The notes under the pieces were generated by a model, which was not told the DNA's origin, ran no database searches, and worked only from the letters and a program-made list of their open reading frames with translations. Source: Methanothermobacter sp049720995 (GTDB lineage: Archaea; Methanobacteriota; Methanobacteria; Methanobacteriales; Methanothermobacteraceae). From it: 64,000 nt of DNA. The DNA lies in assembly GCF_049720995.1 (NCBI RefSeq), contig NZ_JBNASF010000001.1, positions 91,701 to 155,700 on the forward strand. Direction: 5' to 3'. Below are positions 16,215-23,781 of the stretch, one piece after another. The position numbers and the translations under genes were made by a program. The number at the start of each line of letters is the position of its first letter. The first letter of the stretch is position 1.

Positions 16215-17558
16215 CTAGAGCTCCCATGCATTCCTTGTGAAGTTTGCAGCAAAGGAGGGGCATGATGCTGCGTGTATGTGCACGTAACTTGCAAGGGCCG
16301 ATTTGGAGGTTATTCCATCCATGGAATCCATTATACCCCTGCCCCTCAGCAACCTGAAGGCAAACCGCGCATCTCCGGTGACTGGGACCCTTGAGTAGTG
16401 GAACTCATGTCCCCTGAACACATCCCCCTCCCCTGTTATCAGGTTGTCAGAGACCGCCTCAGAGATCACGTAGCTCAGTCCCTGGACATTTTTCGTCATC
16501 TCAGCACTGTATGGGAACACACCACACATCTCACTCCCATCAATGGACCTCATCAGGTACATAAGGCCCCCACATTCCCCAAAGATGGGTCTGCCGTCTG
16601 CGTGAAACTTCCTCACTGACATCCTCATGGATCTGTTGGATTCGAGTTCCTCTGCAAATACCTCGGGGTAGCCACCCCCCATGTATACCGCGTCAACATC
16701 AGGCAGCTCCTCATCATGGAGGGGGCTGAAATAGACAACTGATGCCCCATTATCCTCAAGGGCCTCTATGTTCTCCCTGTAATAAAAGTTAAAGGCCTCA
16801 TCAAATGCCACCCCTATTTTAACCTTCCTTTTATTCTCTCTCTGCCAGAGGGGTTCCCTGTCTCCATCAATTTTCCCTGCAGATGCCATTATATCCTCAA
16901 GGGCCTCAAGGTCCAGGTACTCCTCCATTGCACTGCCCCATTTCTCAATGTAGGATGCTATCTGTTCCCTTTCAACAGCAGGTACAAGTCCAAGGTGCCT
17001 CTGCTCAACCTCCAGTTCTGCACTCCTTGGTATTCCCCCCACAACCTCAGTGCCTGTGAGTTCCTCCACGGCCTCCTTTGTCTTGAGGTAGTGTCTTCTG
17101 TTCTTAACCTGGTTCAGAATAACCCCCCTGATTTTAACCTCAGGGTCAAGGGATCTGAAACCAAGTACCATGGCCGCCGCGCTTTTAACAAGGCTTCTTG
17201 AATTTATTATGAGAACCACGGGGGCTTTAAGGGCCTTTGCAACTGAAGCTGTGCTTCCAGTATCTCCAGTTGCGCTTATACCCTCATATAAGCCCCTAAC
17301 ACCCTCTATTATTCCCATTCTGGCTCCTGATATTTCCATTGCCCTCGTGAAGGCCTCCCTTATCTGGGCATCTGTCATGAAGAATGAGTCAAGGTTCCTT
17401 GAGATGTTTCCTGTTGCCATGGTGTGATAGGAGGGGTCTATGTAGTCCGGCCCCACCTTGAAGGGCTGAATGCCCCTATCTGAGAGTGCCCTCATTAGCC
17501 CTGTTGCTATGGTGGTCTTGCCAACTGCGCTCCCTGTCCCTGCAAGTACAAGTCTCAT
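16215..17558 (-). CDS. cfbB: Ni-sirohydrochlorin a,c-diamide synthase, CfbB (CbiA/CobB family)
   Basis: ATP-dependent amidation of the a and c acetate side chains with glutamine. The 447 residues show an N-terminal P-loop (GTGSAVGKTTIATGLM), VGPDYIDPSYH, and a C-terminal class I glutamine amidotransferase with YMGGGYPEVFAEEL, the nucleophile Cys in FGECGGLMYLM and a HEFHYS histidine segment. In methanogens this family serves F430 (CfbB) and sometimes cobalamin; CbiB and CbiG are about 45 kb away in the window, so a cobyrinate role cannot be excluded. No Shine-Dalgarno precedes the ATG, but TATA-like AAATTTAAATAAATG (17574-17588) is about 25 bases upstream, so a leaderless transcript is likely. 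Confidence 0.87.
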   Translation of the reverse strand: MRLVLAGTGSAVGKTTIATGLMRALSDRGIQPFKVGPDYIDPSYHTMATGNISRNLDSFFMTDAQIREAFTRAMEISGARMGIIEGVRGLYEGISATGDTGSTASVAKALKAPVVLIINSRSLVKSAAAMVLGFRSLDPEVKIRGVILNQVKNRRHYLKTKEAVEELTGTEVVGGIPRSAELEVEQRHLGLVPAVEREQIASYIEKWGSAMEEYLDLEALEDIMASAGKIDGDREPLWQRENKRKVKIGVAFDEAFNFYYRENIEALEDNGASVVYFSPLHDEELPDVDAVYMGGGYPEVFAEELESNRSMRMSVRKFHADGRPIFGECGGLMYLMRSIDGSEMCGVFPYSAEMTKNVQGLSYVISEAVSDNLITGEGDVFRGHEFHYSRVPVTGDARFAFRLLRGRGIMDSMDGITSKSALASYVHIHAASCPSFAANFTRNAWEL

Positions 17559-17655
17559 ATATGAAACTCGATGCTACATTTATTTAAATTTTGGTGGATC
17601 GCAGCTTCTTAGGTTTCCCGGAATAAAAAAAGGATTTGTCAGAAATAATTGGGTT

Positions 17656-18141
17656 TCATCTTAGAAGGTATCTTGCCCTTGATGTATGTGACTTTCCATG
17701 AACAAGGCAGAAGTCGGCGTCGCATCTACTGCAGAACCACATCCCCTCAGGACATGTGGAGCCCTCCTCATACCTCAGTGTTCCATGACTGCCACAGAAT
17801 GGGCAGTAATTCCTGAATCGTGACTTATGCTCTCTGTAATCCCCGTGGAGTGAACATGAACACCTTCCACTGGCCTCAACGTAATACGGGGTTACGGTGT
17901 GGAATGATGCTCCCACATCCCTTGATGTGCGTCTGTAGGCCCTGACATGTTTCCTTTTGAGGACTCTCTTTTTATAGTATGCCTTTGTATTGATTTTGGT
18001 GTACTTCTTATGATACTTCTTCGCATCCACCTTCATGGGTTTAGCGCTGATTTCAGTTCCTCCATCCTCCGCCTCAGAAGCGGTTATGCCCGCTGCAGCT
18101 ATGGAGAATAGAAATAAAGATGCAATAAAAAGTCGCTTAAT
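17656..18141 (-). CDS. Secreted basic protein with eight-cysteine C-terminal domain, apparent ATT start
   Basis: About 161 residues. A signal peptide (KRLFIASLFLFSIAAAGITASEA) opens the frame, then a very basic Lys/Tyr/Arg stretch (DAKKYHKKYTKINTKAYYKK and following), then a Cys/His-rich domain: C-x-C-x-x-H, CPFC, TC, FC-x2-C, FC-x2-H. The pattern looks like two zinc ribbons. No ATG, GTG or TTG lies in frame before the signal peptide; an in-frame TAA is about 17 codons upstream, and GGAGG is seven bases before an ATT at 18141. An ATG at 18036 would drop the signal peptide and has no ribosome site. TATA-like DNA is at about 18211-18220. Family not recognised; a cell-wall role is guesswork. Confidence 0.65.
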   Translation of the reverse strand: MKRLFIASLFLFSIAAAGITASEAEDGGTEISAKPMKVDAKKYHKKYTKINTKAYYKKRVLKRKHVRAYRRTSRDVGASFHTVTPYYVEASGRCSCSLHGDYREHKSRFRNYCPFCGSHGTLRYEEGSTCPEGMWFCSRCDADFCLVHGKSHTSRARYLLR

Positions 18142-18221
18142 TTTACCGCCTCCAATCCAGAAAGATTATTTACTGTTCCCTCTGGATGTGAGGAATATAA
18201 CTGTGACCTCATATATAAATA

Positions 18222-18672
18222 TTTTGCCTCAGAATTGAAAAATAAGACGTTTAAGAACTCTTTTTTTCAATCAGAGCCTTCTAATTACTTTTTAAAAATT
18301 GAAGTGATGGGTGTGATCTTTTAATTTCTTCTTTAAATCACTGTGACACTACAGTTTCCTTTTTTCAAAAAAAGAGCCCTATTAAACCGTTTTTTAAATC
18401 GAATGCTCTGATGGTTTATTTAAGGGGGTGCAGAGGCGCCATTCTGAGAGGATCAACCGGGTTAAAAAACACCCGTATTTATATAAGGACATGAAACAGA
18501 TGATTTGAAATTTTAAACTTTTCTGATAATTTATAATCTAATTTAAGTCGATTTAATGTCTTAAAATCAATTATAATCCTTTCAGATCATCCATTCCATC
18601 TCCATCCAATCACTGCAGATTCCACAAGGCCCTGATAAAATTAGTTATAGAACCACAGACATATTGTTCTAC
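18222..18672. other. 450-base AT-rich intergenic region, no gene recognised
   Basis: Between divergent promoters. It contains a T7 run (18261-18267), CTTTTTT/AAAAAAG inverted DNA at 18359-18374, AGTGAT/ATCACT arms (18303-18308 and 18337-18342), a CGGGT/ACCCG hairpin (18458-18475) and TATA-like TTTATATAA (about 18479-18487). No frame with a ribosome site is seen. A small RNA cannot be excluded, but I see no clear C/D or other signature. Confidence 0.4.
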
Positions 18673-19779
18673 ATGAGTCTTGCTGAAAGGGTCCAGGTTC
18701 TGAGTGACAGTGCCCAGTTTGACCTCTGCGACCAGAGTGCAGACCCCTCCCAGCGGAACCCATCGGTGCCTGGTATCTACTACACAAGTTACCGGGGCTG
18801 CAGGGTGCCCCTCTTTAAGGTTCTGCTCACCAACAGGTGCTGTAATGACTGCAGGTACTGTATAAACAGAGCAGAGAAAGAGCCTGTTGAACTGAAGCCT
18901 GAGGAAATTGCAGGAATATTCCTTGAGTACTATGAGAGGCGCTATGTTGATGGACTCTTCCTCAGCTCCGGTGTGAGCAGGGACCCTGATGAAACCATGG
19001 AGAAGCTCCTGGAGACACTCAGAATCCTGAGACTTGAGGGTTATGGTGGCTACATACACCTCAAGATCATACCGGGCTCATCCATGGACACTGTAAGGAG
19101 GGCCATGGAACTTGCAAGTAGGGTGAGCATCAACCTTGAGACCGCGACCAGGGATGGTCTTGATGAACTTTCATCCACCAAGGACTACAGTGTTGACATC
19201 CTGCGAAGAATGAGGTGGATCAGCAGGTTCAAAAAGAGACACCCTGAACTTGCACCCTCAGGTCAGAGTACCCAGCTGATGGTTGGGGCTGTTGATGAAA
19301 CAGATGAGGATATTGTTAAACGTGTTAAGTGGATCTACGATAGATACTCCCTGAAGAGGGTGTACTTCAGTGGTTTTCAGCCCATTGAAGGCACCGAACT
19401 GGAGAAACGTGCGGAGGCAGATCCCCTGCGTGTCTTCAGACTCTATCAGGCAGACTCCCTTCTGAAGTCCTATGATTTCAGTGTTGATGAGCTGAGGTTC
19501 AGTGGTGGTTACCTGGACACCTCTGTGGATCCAAAGTACGCCGCAGCCATGGAGATGGATATCTTCCCCGTGGACCTCAGGAGTGCCCCCTATCATGAAC
19601 TCATCAGGGTTCCTGGAATAGGACCAAGGTCAGCCAGAAAAATAATTGAACTAAGGAAAAATGTTAACCTCACCCCTGATCTCCTTAAGGGAATGGGAGT
19701 GAGGCTGGGGAGGGCCGAGCCCTTCATATACCTTGACGGATCCCAGACAACCCTCAGCAGCTGGAATGGTAAGGATTGA
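18673..19779 (+). CDS. Radical SAM protein with C-terminal helix-hairpin-helix
   Basis: 368 residues. The SAM-cluster motif is C56-x3-C60-x2-C63 (RCCNDCRYC), followed by an SPASM-free TIM barrel with LFLSSGVSR and a YFSGFQPIEGT segment. The C terminus holds a DNA-type helix-hairpin-helix (VPGIGPRSARKIIEL, about 310-330). This layout matches the SplB-like family often linked to uracil-DNA glycosylase, thought to act in DNA repair or modification; the reaction is not established. The ATG has no Shine-Dalgarno; AAAATTAG DNA about 30 bases upstream suggests a leaderless transcript. Its stop lies in a 17-bp tandem duplication shared with the convergent ParB-like gene. Confidence 0.85.
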   Translation: MSLAERVQVLSDSAQFDLCDQSADPSQRNPSVPGIYYTSYRGCRVPLFKVLLTNRCCNDCRYCINRAEKEPVELKPEEIAGIFLEYYERRYVDGLFLSSGVSRDPDETMEKLLETLRILRLEGYGGYIHLKIIPGSSMDTVRRAMELASRVSINLETATRDGLDELSSTKDYSVDILRRMRWISRFKKRHPELAPSGQSTQLMVGAVDETDEDIVKRVKWIYDRYSLKRVYFSGFQPIEGTELEKRAEADPLRVFRLYQADSLLKSYDFSVDELRFSGGYLDTSVDPKYAAAMEMDIFPVDLRSAPYHELIRVPGIGPRSARKIIELRKNVNLTPDLLKGMGVRLGRAEPFIYLDGSQTTLSSWNGKD

Positions 19780-19806
19780 CTCACTGTAGGGATTAACTCA
19801 CTGTAG
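19773..19806. repeat. 17-bp tandem duplication at convergent gene ends
   Basis: GGATTGACTCACTGTAG (19773-19789) is followed directly by GGATTAACTCACTGTAG (19790-19806), one mismatch. The first copy carries the stop of the radical SAM gene and the second the stop of the ParB-like gene on the other strand. A single ancestral copy would have held both stops. Confidence 0.85.
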
Positions 19807-20097
19807 TTCAGAGAACATTTCCCATATTTCAGGGTACTTCTCCTTCACCGCCCTTTCTATGAGGTCCGATGCCTCCCTGCTTATGCTGAACTCTGGCTGT
19901 GTCTTTTTCAGGTACCTGAGGACAGCTGCAGACCTTGCAGACCAGAGTGTTATGCGGGGGTTACGTTTAACCTCCCTTATAACAGCCTCAACCTGCACAT
20001 CCACAGGTGCCGTGTCTGCAGTCTCCTTCACTTCCTTCCTTGTCCTTGACTGGATGAGTGCATCGAGTCCCATTCCAAGGCCCTTCTTCTGTGTCAT
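19798..20097 (-). CDS. Small ParB-like partner of ParA (no DNA-binding core)
   Basis: 99 residues. The first 16, MTQKKGLGMGLDALIQ, are a textbook ParB N terminus (K-GLG-x-GLDALI), the segment that stimulates ParA ATPase. The CTP-binding ParB/Srx domain and HTH are absent. After a polar linker comes a helical domain (about 35-99: NPRITLWSARSAAVLRYLKK, ISREASDLIERAVKEKYPEIW) that I cannot assign with confidence. It starts four bases after the ParA stop with GTGAT before it, so the two are co-translated. It may give ParA an activating peptide tethered to another cargo; that is inference. Confidence 0.75.
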   Translation of the reverse strand: MTQKKGLGMGLDALIQSRTRKEVKETADTAPVDVQVEAVIREVKRNPRITLWSARSAAVLRYLKKTQPEFSISREASDLIERAVKEKYPEIWEMFSELQ

Positions 20098-20101
20098 GAT
20101 A

Positions 20102-20869
20102 TCACTCCATGTCCAGTATTTCGGCTGCGAGTTTCATGTAGGCCCCTGTACCTGTGCTCTCAGGGTCATAGGTGATGCATGGTTTCCCATGGCTGGGGGC
20201 CTCTGCAAGGCGTACATTTCGCGGTATCCTTGTTCTGAAGATGTTCTCCCTTTCACCGAAGAACCTTTCAACCTCCCTCTGCACGTCCCTTGCAAGGCGT
20301 GTTCTCGAGTCGTAGAGGGTTATGAGTATCCCCTTTATGGGGCAGGGGCTCTGGAGACGTTCCTCAACAAGGTTCATTGTCCTGAGAAGGTCGGCCATCC
20401 CCTCGAGGGCATAGTACTCTGCCTGTATTGGTATTATGACGCTGTCGGATGCCACCAGGGCATTGAGTGTGAGTATCCCCAGTGAGGGCGGGGCGTCTAT
20501 GAATATGTAGTCGAATTCATCCCGGACGTCCCCCAGAGCCTCCTTGAGGATTGCATGGTAGCCTATCTCGCTGCTGAGTTCTATCTCTGCACCGCTCAGC
20601 GATATGTTGCTTGGTGCAAGGTATAGGTCCTGGAGTTCTGCGGGCAGTATCACATCCCTGAGGTCTGCCTTTCTGCTGAGTACGGTGTAGATGGTTGAGT
20701 CCAGTTCAGATTTATTCACACCGAACCCTGTTGTTGCGTTGCCCTGGGGGTCCATGTCAACCACCAGCACCCTCCTCTCAAGGAGTGAAAGGGCTGCTGA
20801 GAGGTTCACTGCCGTTGTTGTCTTGCCACAGCCCCCCTTCTGGTTTATGATTGAAATTATCTCTCCCAT
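20102..20869 (-). CDS. parA: ParA/Soj-family partition ATPase
   Basis: 255 residues, deviant Walker A KGGCGKTT at 11-18, Walker A' DMDPQGNATTGFGV and DAPPSLGILTLNAL: a complete chromosomal ParA/Soj. ATP binding dimerises the protein on nucleoid DNA and a ParB N terminus triggers hydrolysis. The start at MGEIISIINQ is chosen because GGTGATTCA precedes it; a longer frame adds 11 poor residues. It is followed by the small ParB-like gene. Upstream DNA is strongly palindromic (20921-20953). No HTH is fused, so self-regulation would need DNA binding through ParA itself or a partner. Confidence 0.9.
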   Translation of the reverse strand: MGEIISIINQKGGCGKTTTAVNLSAALSLLERRVLVVDMDPQGNATTGFGVNKSELDSTIYTVLSRKADLRDVILPAELQDLYLAPSNISLSGAEIELSSEIGYHAILKEALGDVRDEFDYIFIDAPPSLGILTLNALVASDSVIIPIQAEYYALEGMADLLRTMNLVEERLQSPCPIKGILITLYDSRTRLARDVQREVERFFGERENIFRTRIPRNVRLAEAPSHGKPCITYDPESTGTGAYMKLAAEILDME

Positions 20870-20920
20870 TGAATCACCATCAGACTGATTTAGGATGATC
20901 ACTTGGAACTTAGAATTTAG

Positions 20921-20953
20921 AACTTATAAATTATATCTTATAAGTTATAACTT
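20921..20953. promoter_or_regulatory. Nested palindromes upstream of parA, possible operator or partition site
   Basis: AACTTATAA (20921-20929) and TTATAAGTT (20938-20946) form a perfect 9-bp inverted repeat with an 8-base gap. AAGTTATAACTT (20942-20953) is a perfect 12-bp palindrome overlapping the right arm. The site is about 52-84 bases before the parA start and 26-58 bases beyond the thrS stop. It also includes TATA-like sequence, so part may be the parA promoter. Confidence 0.5.
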
Positions 20954-20978
20954 ATAATAAAACGTGTTAAAAAAATTT

Positions 20979-22796
20979 TTAGAAGTTGATTCTCTCTGAA
21001 AGTCTGGCCGGGAGGGGAAGTCTCCTGAAGGGCATTCCCTGGGTCTCTGATCTGACGAGTTCAATGAGCTCATTGAGATCCATCTGAACCTTTTCACCGG
21101 TGCTTCTGATGTTAACAGTGAGTTTGCCCTCAAGTTCGCTGTCACCCACAACCACCACGTAGGGTACCCAGTCCTGGGCAGCGTTCCTTATCTTCTTACC
21201 AAGGGTCTCTGCTCTGTCGTCAAGGTCCGCCCTCACATCATTTGCCGTCATCTCTGATACAAGGGACTCTGCAAATTCAAGGTGGCGCTCGGCAATGGGA
21301 AGCACCCGTACCTGTGTCGGTGAAAGCCACACAGGTAGCATGGGTGGTTTTTCATCCATCTCAATGGCCGTCTTTTCAAGCAAGCTGCATATAACCCTTT
21401 CTATGCTCCCTGTTGGGCTGCAGTGGAGGATTATGGGGTTCATCTCCTCCTCATCACTGTTAACATAGGTTATACCAAATCTTTCACCGCTTTCAACATC
21501 TATCTGCACCGTTGGGTTCTCTATTGGCCTTCCAAGGTAATCTATGGCTGCGAAGTCCATCTTGGCAATCCAGTAGTGCTTCCTTGATGGTAGAAGTTCA
21601 AGGAGTATCGGTTTCCCTATCCTATCCGCCACTGAGTGCACCCACTCAGAGTAATTCTCATAGAAATCCCTGGTGGCTCTGAATATAACCTCATAGTTCA
21701 CCTGGAGGTCATCGCCTGTCTTCATGCACATCTCCACCTGACCTGCAAACTCATTGAGGGCCTGTTCAAGGTCGGCGCATACCGTGTGAAGGTCGGGCAT
21801 TGTAAAGCCCCTGAGCCTTTTGAGGCCAACCACCTCACCCTTCTTCTCAAGCCTGAAGCTGTAGGTGGAGAGTTCATATATTGATGCTGGAAGATTTTTC
21901 CACGTGAGAAACGAATCTGAAAGTATCCTGAAGGCCCCGAAACAGCATGCATATCGCAGCATGAGCTCCTTCTTGTTCCTCATCCTGTACTGCCTTTCAC
22001 CGAATTTCTCTGCATGGACCCTTATGGCCTCGTCCTCAAGGTCGTACATTATGGGGGTCTCAACCGGCATTGCCCCCTCACTGGTTACGAGCATGTAAAC
22101 GTAGTCTGCAAGAAGATCCCTTATCAGCCTTCCCCTGGGGTACCATCTGAGGTGTCCCACATCGGCTGACGGTTCATAATCCGCCAGTCCCTTCTCCCTC
22201 ATGATTCTAACGTGTGGTGGCTCCTCACCGGATGATTCAAGCTCACCCAGTTCATACTTCACAAGGTTTTCAAGGTCCCTGCTGGTGAACTCAAATTCTT
22301 CAGGTCTGATTTTCTGGCCCTTATGGAGTATGAACCACTCTGATTCCTCTGATTCCTCCTCCTCTTTTATGGGCTCCGGCCTTATGGTTCTTGAGAGCTC
22401 TGATAGTGGGTGGCCCTTGCAGGATATTCTGAATGCCTTGTACCAGCCAAAGGGGACCCTTGAGACCTCAAGTCCCCTCTCCCTCAGTGTCTCTTCCATG
22501 CCCTCAAGAACCCTGCGGGCTGTCTCAGGGGAGCTCAGTGATGAGCTGAGATGTGCATATGGGTATATAACCACATTATGAGCCTTAACATCACCAAAAA
22601 CCCTTACTATTTCATTTACCGCATTTTCAATAACCGAATCTGGGTTCTCCTCATCCTCAGCCTCCACCGCTGTGAAGACCACAAGAGACTCGGAGAAATG
22701 TCCCTGCATTTTATCTTCAGCTATTTCCTCCGCTATCCCTGTTTTGTTCTTTGTCTCGTATTCCAGGTAATCAGAGTGAATTAACAGTATCCTCAT
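20979..22796 (-). CDS. thrS: Threonyl-tRNA synthetase, archaeal type
   Basis: 605 residues. The N terminus (MRILLIHSDYLEYETKNKT) is the archaeal D-aminoacyl-deacylase-like editing domain rather than the bacterial N2 domain. The class II core includes MLRYACCFG and LKRLRGFTMPDLHT (motif 2 with zinc Cys/His) and HCSPTGSIERVI (motif 3). The C-terminal anticodon domain begins near PVWLSPTQVRVLPI. GGTGATGGC precedes the ATG; TATA-like AATATTTAAAAAC lies upstream (about 22843-22856). Confidence 0.95.
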   Translation of the reverse strand: MRILLIHSDYLEYETKNKTGIAEEIAEDKMQGHFSESLVVFTAVEAEDEENPDSVIENAVNEIVRVFGDVKAHNVVIYPYAHLSSSLSSPETARRVLEGMEETLRERGLEVSRVPFGWYKAFRISCKGHPLSELSRTIRPEPIKEEEESEESEWFILHKGQKIRPEEFEFTSRDLENLVKYELGELESSGEEPPHVRIMREKGLADYEPSADVGHLRWYPRGRLIRDLLADYVYMLVTSEGAMPVETPIMYDLEDEAIRVHAEKFGERQYRMRNKKELMLRYACCFGAFRILSDSFLTWKNLPASIYELSTYSFRLEKKGEVVGLKRLRGFTMPDLHTVCADLEQALNEFAGQVEMCMKTGDDLQVNYEVIFRATRDFYENYSEWVHSVADRIGKPILLELLPSRKHYWIAKMDFAAIDYLGRPIENPTVQIDVESGERFGITYVNSDEEEMNPIILHCSPTGSIERVICSLLEKTAIEMDEKPPMLPVWLSPTQVRVLPIAERHLEFAESLVSEMTANDVRADLDDRAETLGKKIRNAAQDWVPYVVVVGDSELEGKLTVNIRSTGEKVQMDLNELIELVRSETQGMPFRRLPLPARLSERINF

Positions 22797-22947
22797 GCCA
22801 TCACCTTGTAAGAATAATATAATGTTATTGTTTTAAGGGCGAAGGTTTTTAAATATTGCCTATCATGTACACAGTAGCTGTAAAGGAATCCACAATACTG
22901 CAGTGAGTCACTGGGAAAGATCCGCCAGATCTGCATAAATGGTGTTT

Positions 22948-23694
22948 CTAGATAGCTCCTGCCCCCCAATATGATTTCCCATACCATATGCTGTCAAATA
23001 TCCTCGAGTAATTCTCTGCTATCTCAGGGTACTGATTCCATATACCAATTGCAGTCTCAGGTATCGGTGATCCCTCAGGGGTGAACCTGGAGAATATCCA
23101 CATCATCTCAGCTGAATCCCTCACAAACATCCGAACAGGAGGCATGCTCATGACCCTCACCTCACAGGGCAGATCAAATTCTGCAGGTGCCATTATCCTT
23201 ATATCAGCACCTCTATCCACTATTCTCTCAAGTGCAGGGCGCAGCTCCCTCAGCTCACCCCTGAAGATGAATCCCATTCTCATTTTGAGTTCGGACCTGG
23301 TCCTTGATATGATCTCAAGTTCCTTCTTCATTATCTTCTCCTGTCCATGTATGAGCCATACCGGGGCCGGCACCCTCGCAACCTGGTCCTCGTAGGTCCG
23401 CTTGAGCTGGTGCATGGCCTCATCCAGTTCCTTCATTATTCTCCTCTTCTCCCTCCTGAAAACATCTGCAGGGGGAACCACATGGTACCTGAGGGGTTTG
23501 CCGCGCTCCACCTCCACAAATCCCCTGTCTGAAAGCTGCCTCAGAACCTCATAGATTCTCGACCTCGGGATTCCTGAGGCCTCAGCAGCCTCTGATGCAC
23601 CTGCAGATACCAGTGAAACCATTGCACTGTATGCAGCTGCCTGATAGTCCGTAAGTCCCATGAGTCTAAGTGCATTCCTCACCTTCCTCTCCAA
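22948..23694 (-). CDS. TrmB-family transcriptional regulator
   Basis: 248 residues from the TTG at 23694. The winged helix (about 5-75: ASEAAEASGIPRSRIYEVLR) is followed by a coiled helix (REKRRIMKELDEAMHQLKR) and the PLD-like sensor domain common in TrmB proteins without sugar binding. I prefer the TTG because GAGGTG lies five bases before it and an upstream ATG at 23727 would sit on the promoter. It is divergent from the rubredoxin-Hcp gene and shares a promoter region with it, so control of that gene is the likeliest role; the signal is unknown. Confidence 0.8.
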   Translation of the reverse strand: MERKVRNALRLMGLTDYQAAAYSAMVSLVSAGASEAAEASGIPRSRIYEVLRQLSDRGFVEVERGKPLRYHVVPPADVFRREKRRIMKELDEAMHQLKRTYEDQVARVPAPVWLIHGQEKIMKKELEIISRTRSELKMRMGFIFRGELRELRPALERIVDRGADIRIMAPAEFDLPCEVRVMSMPPVRMFVRDSAEMMWIFSRFTPEGSPIPETAIGIWNQYPEIAENYSRIFDSIWYGKSYWGAGAI

Positions 23695-23731
23695 ACAGAC
23701 ACCTCTAGTGTTACATTTTATACTCAAATAG

Positions 23732-23760
23732 TGACAAAACCTATATATAATTTCCTGTCA
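23732..23760. promoter_or_regulatory. Shared divergent promoter with inverted repeat around TATATATA
   Basis: TGACA (23732-23736) and TGTCA (23756-23760) form an inverted repeat around the self-complementary TATATATA (23742-23749). The TATA can serve both the TrmB gene (left) and the rubredoxin-Hcp gene (right, ATG at 23782). A regulator bound to the two arms would cover the promoter for both. Confidence 0.5.
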
Positions 23761-23781
23761 ATTTTTAATATGGTGATTGAA

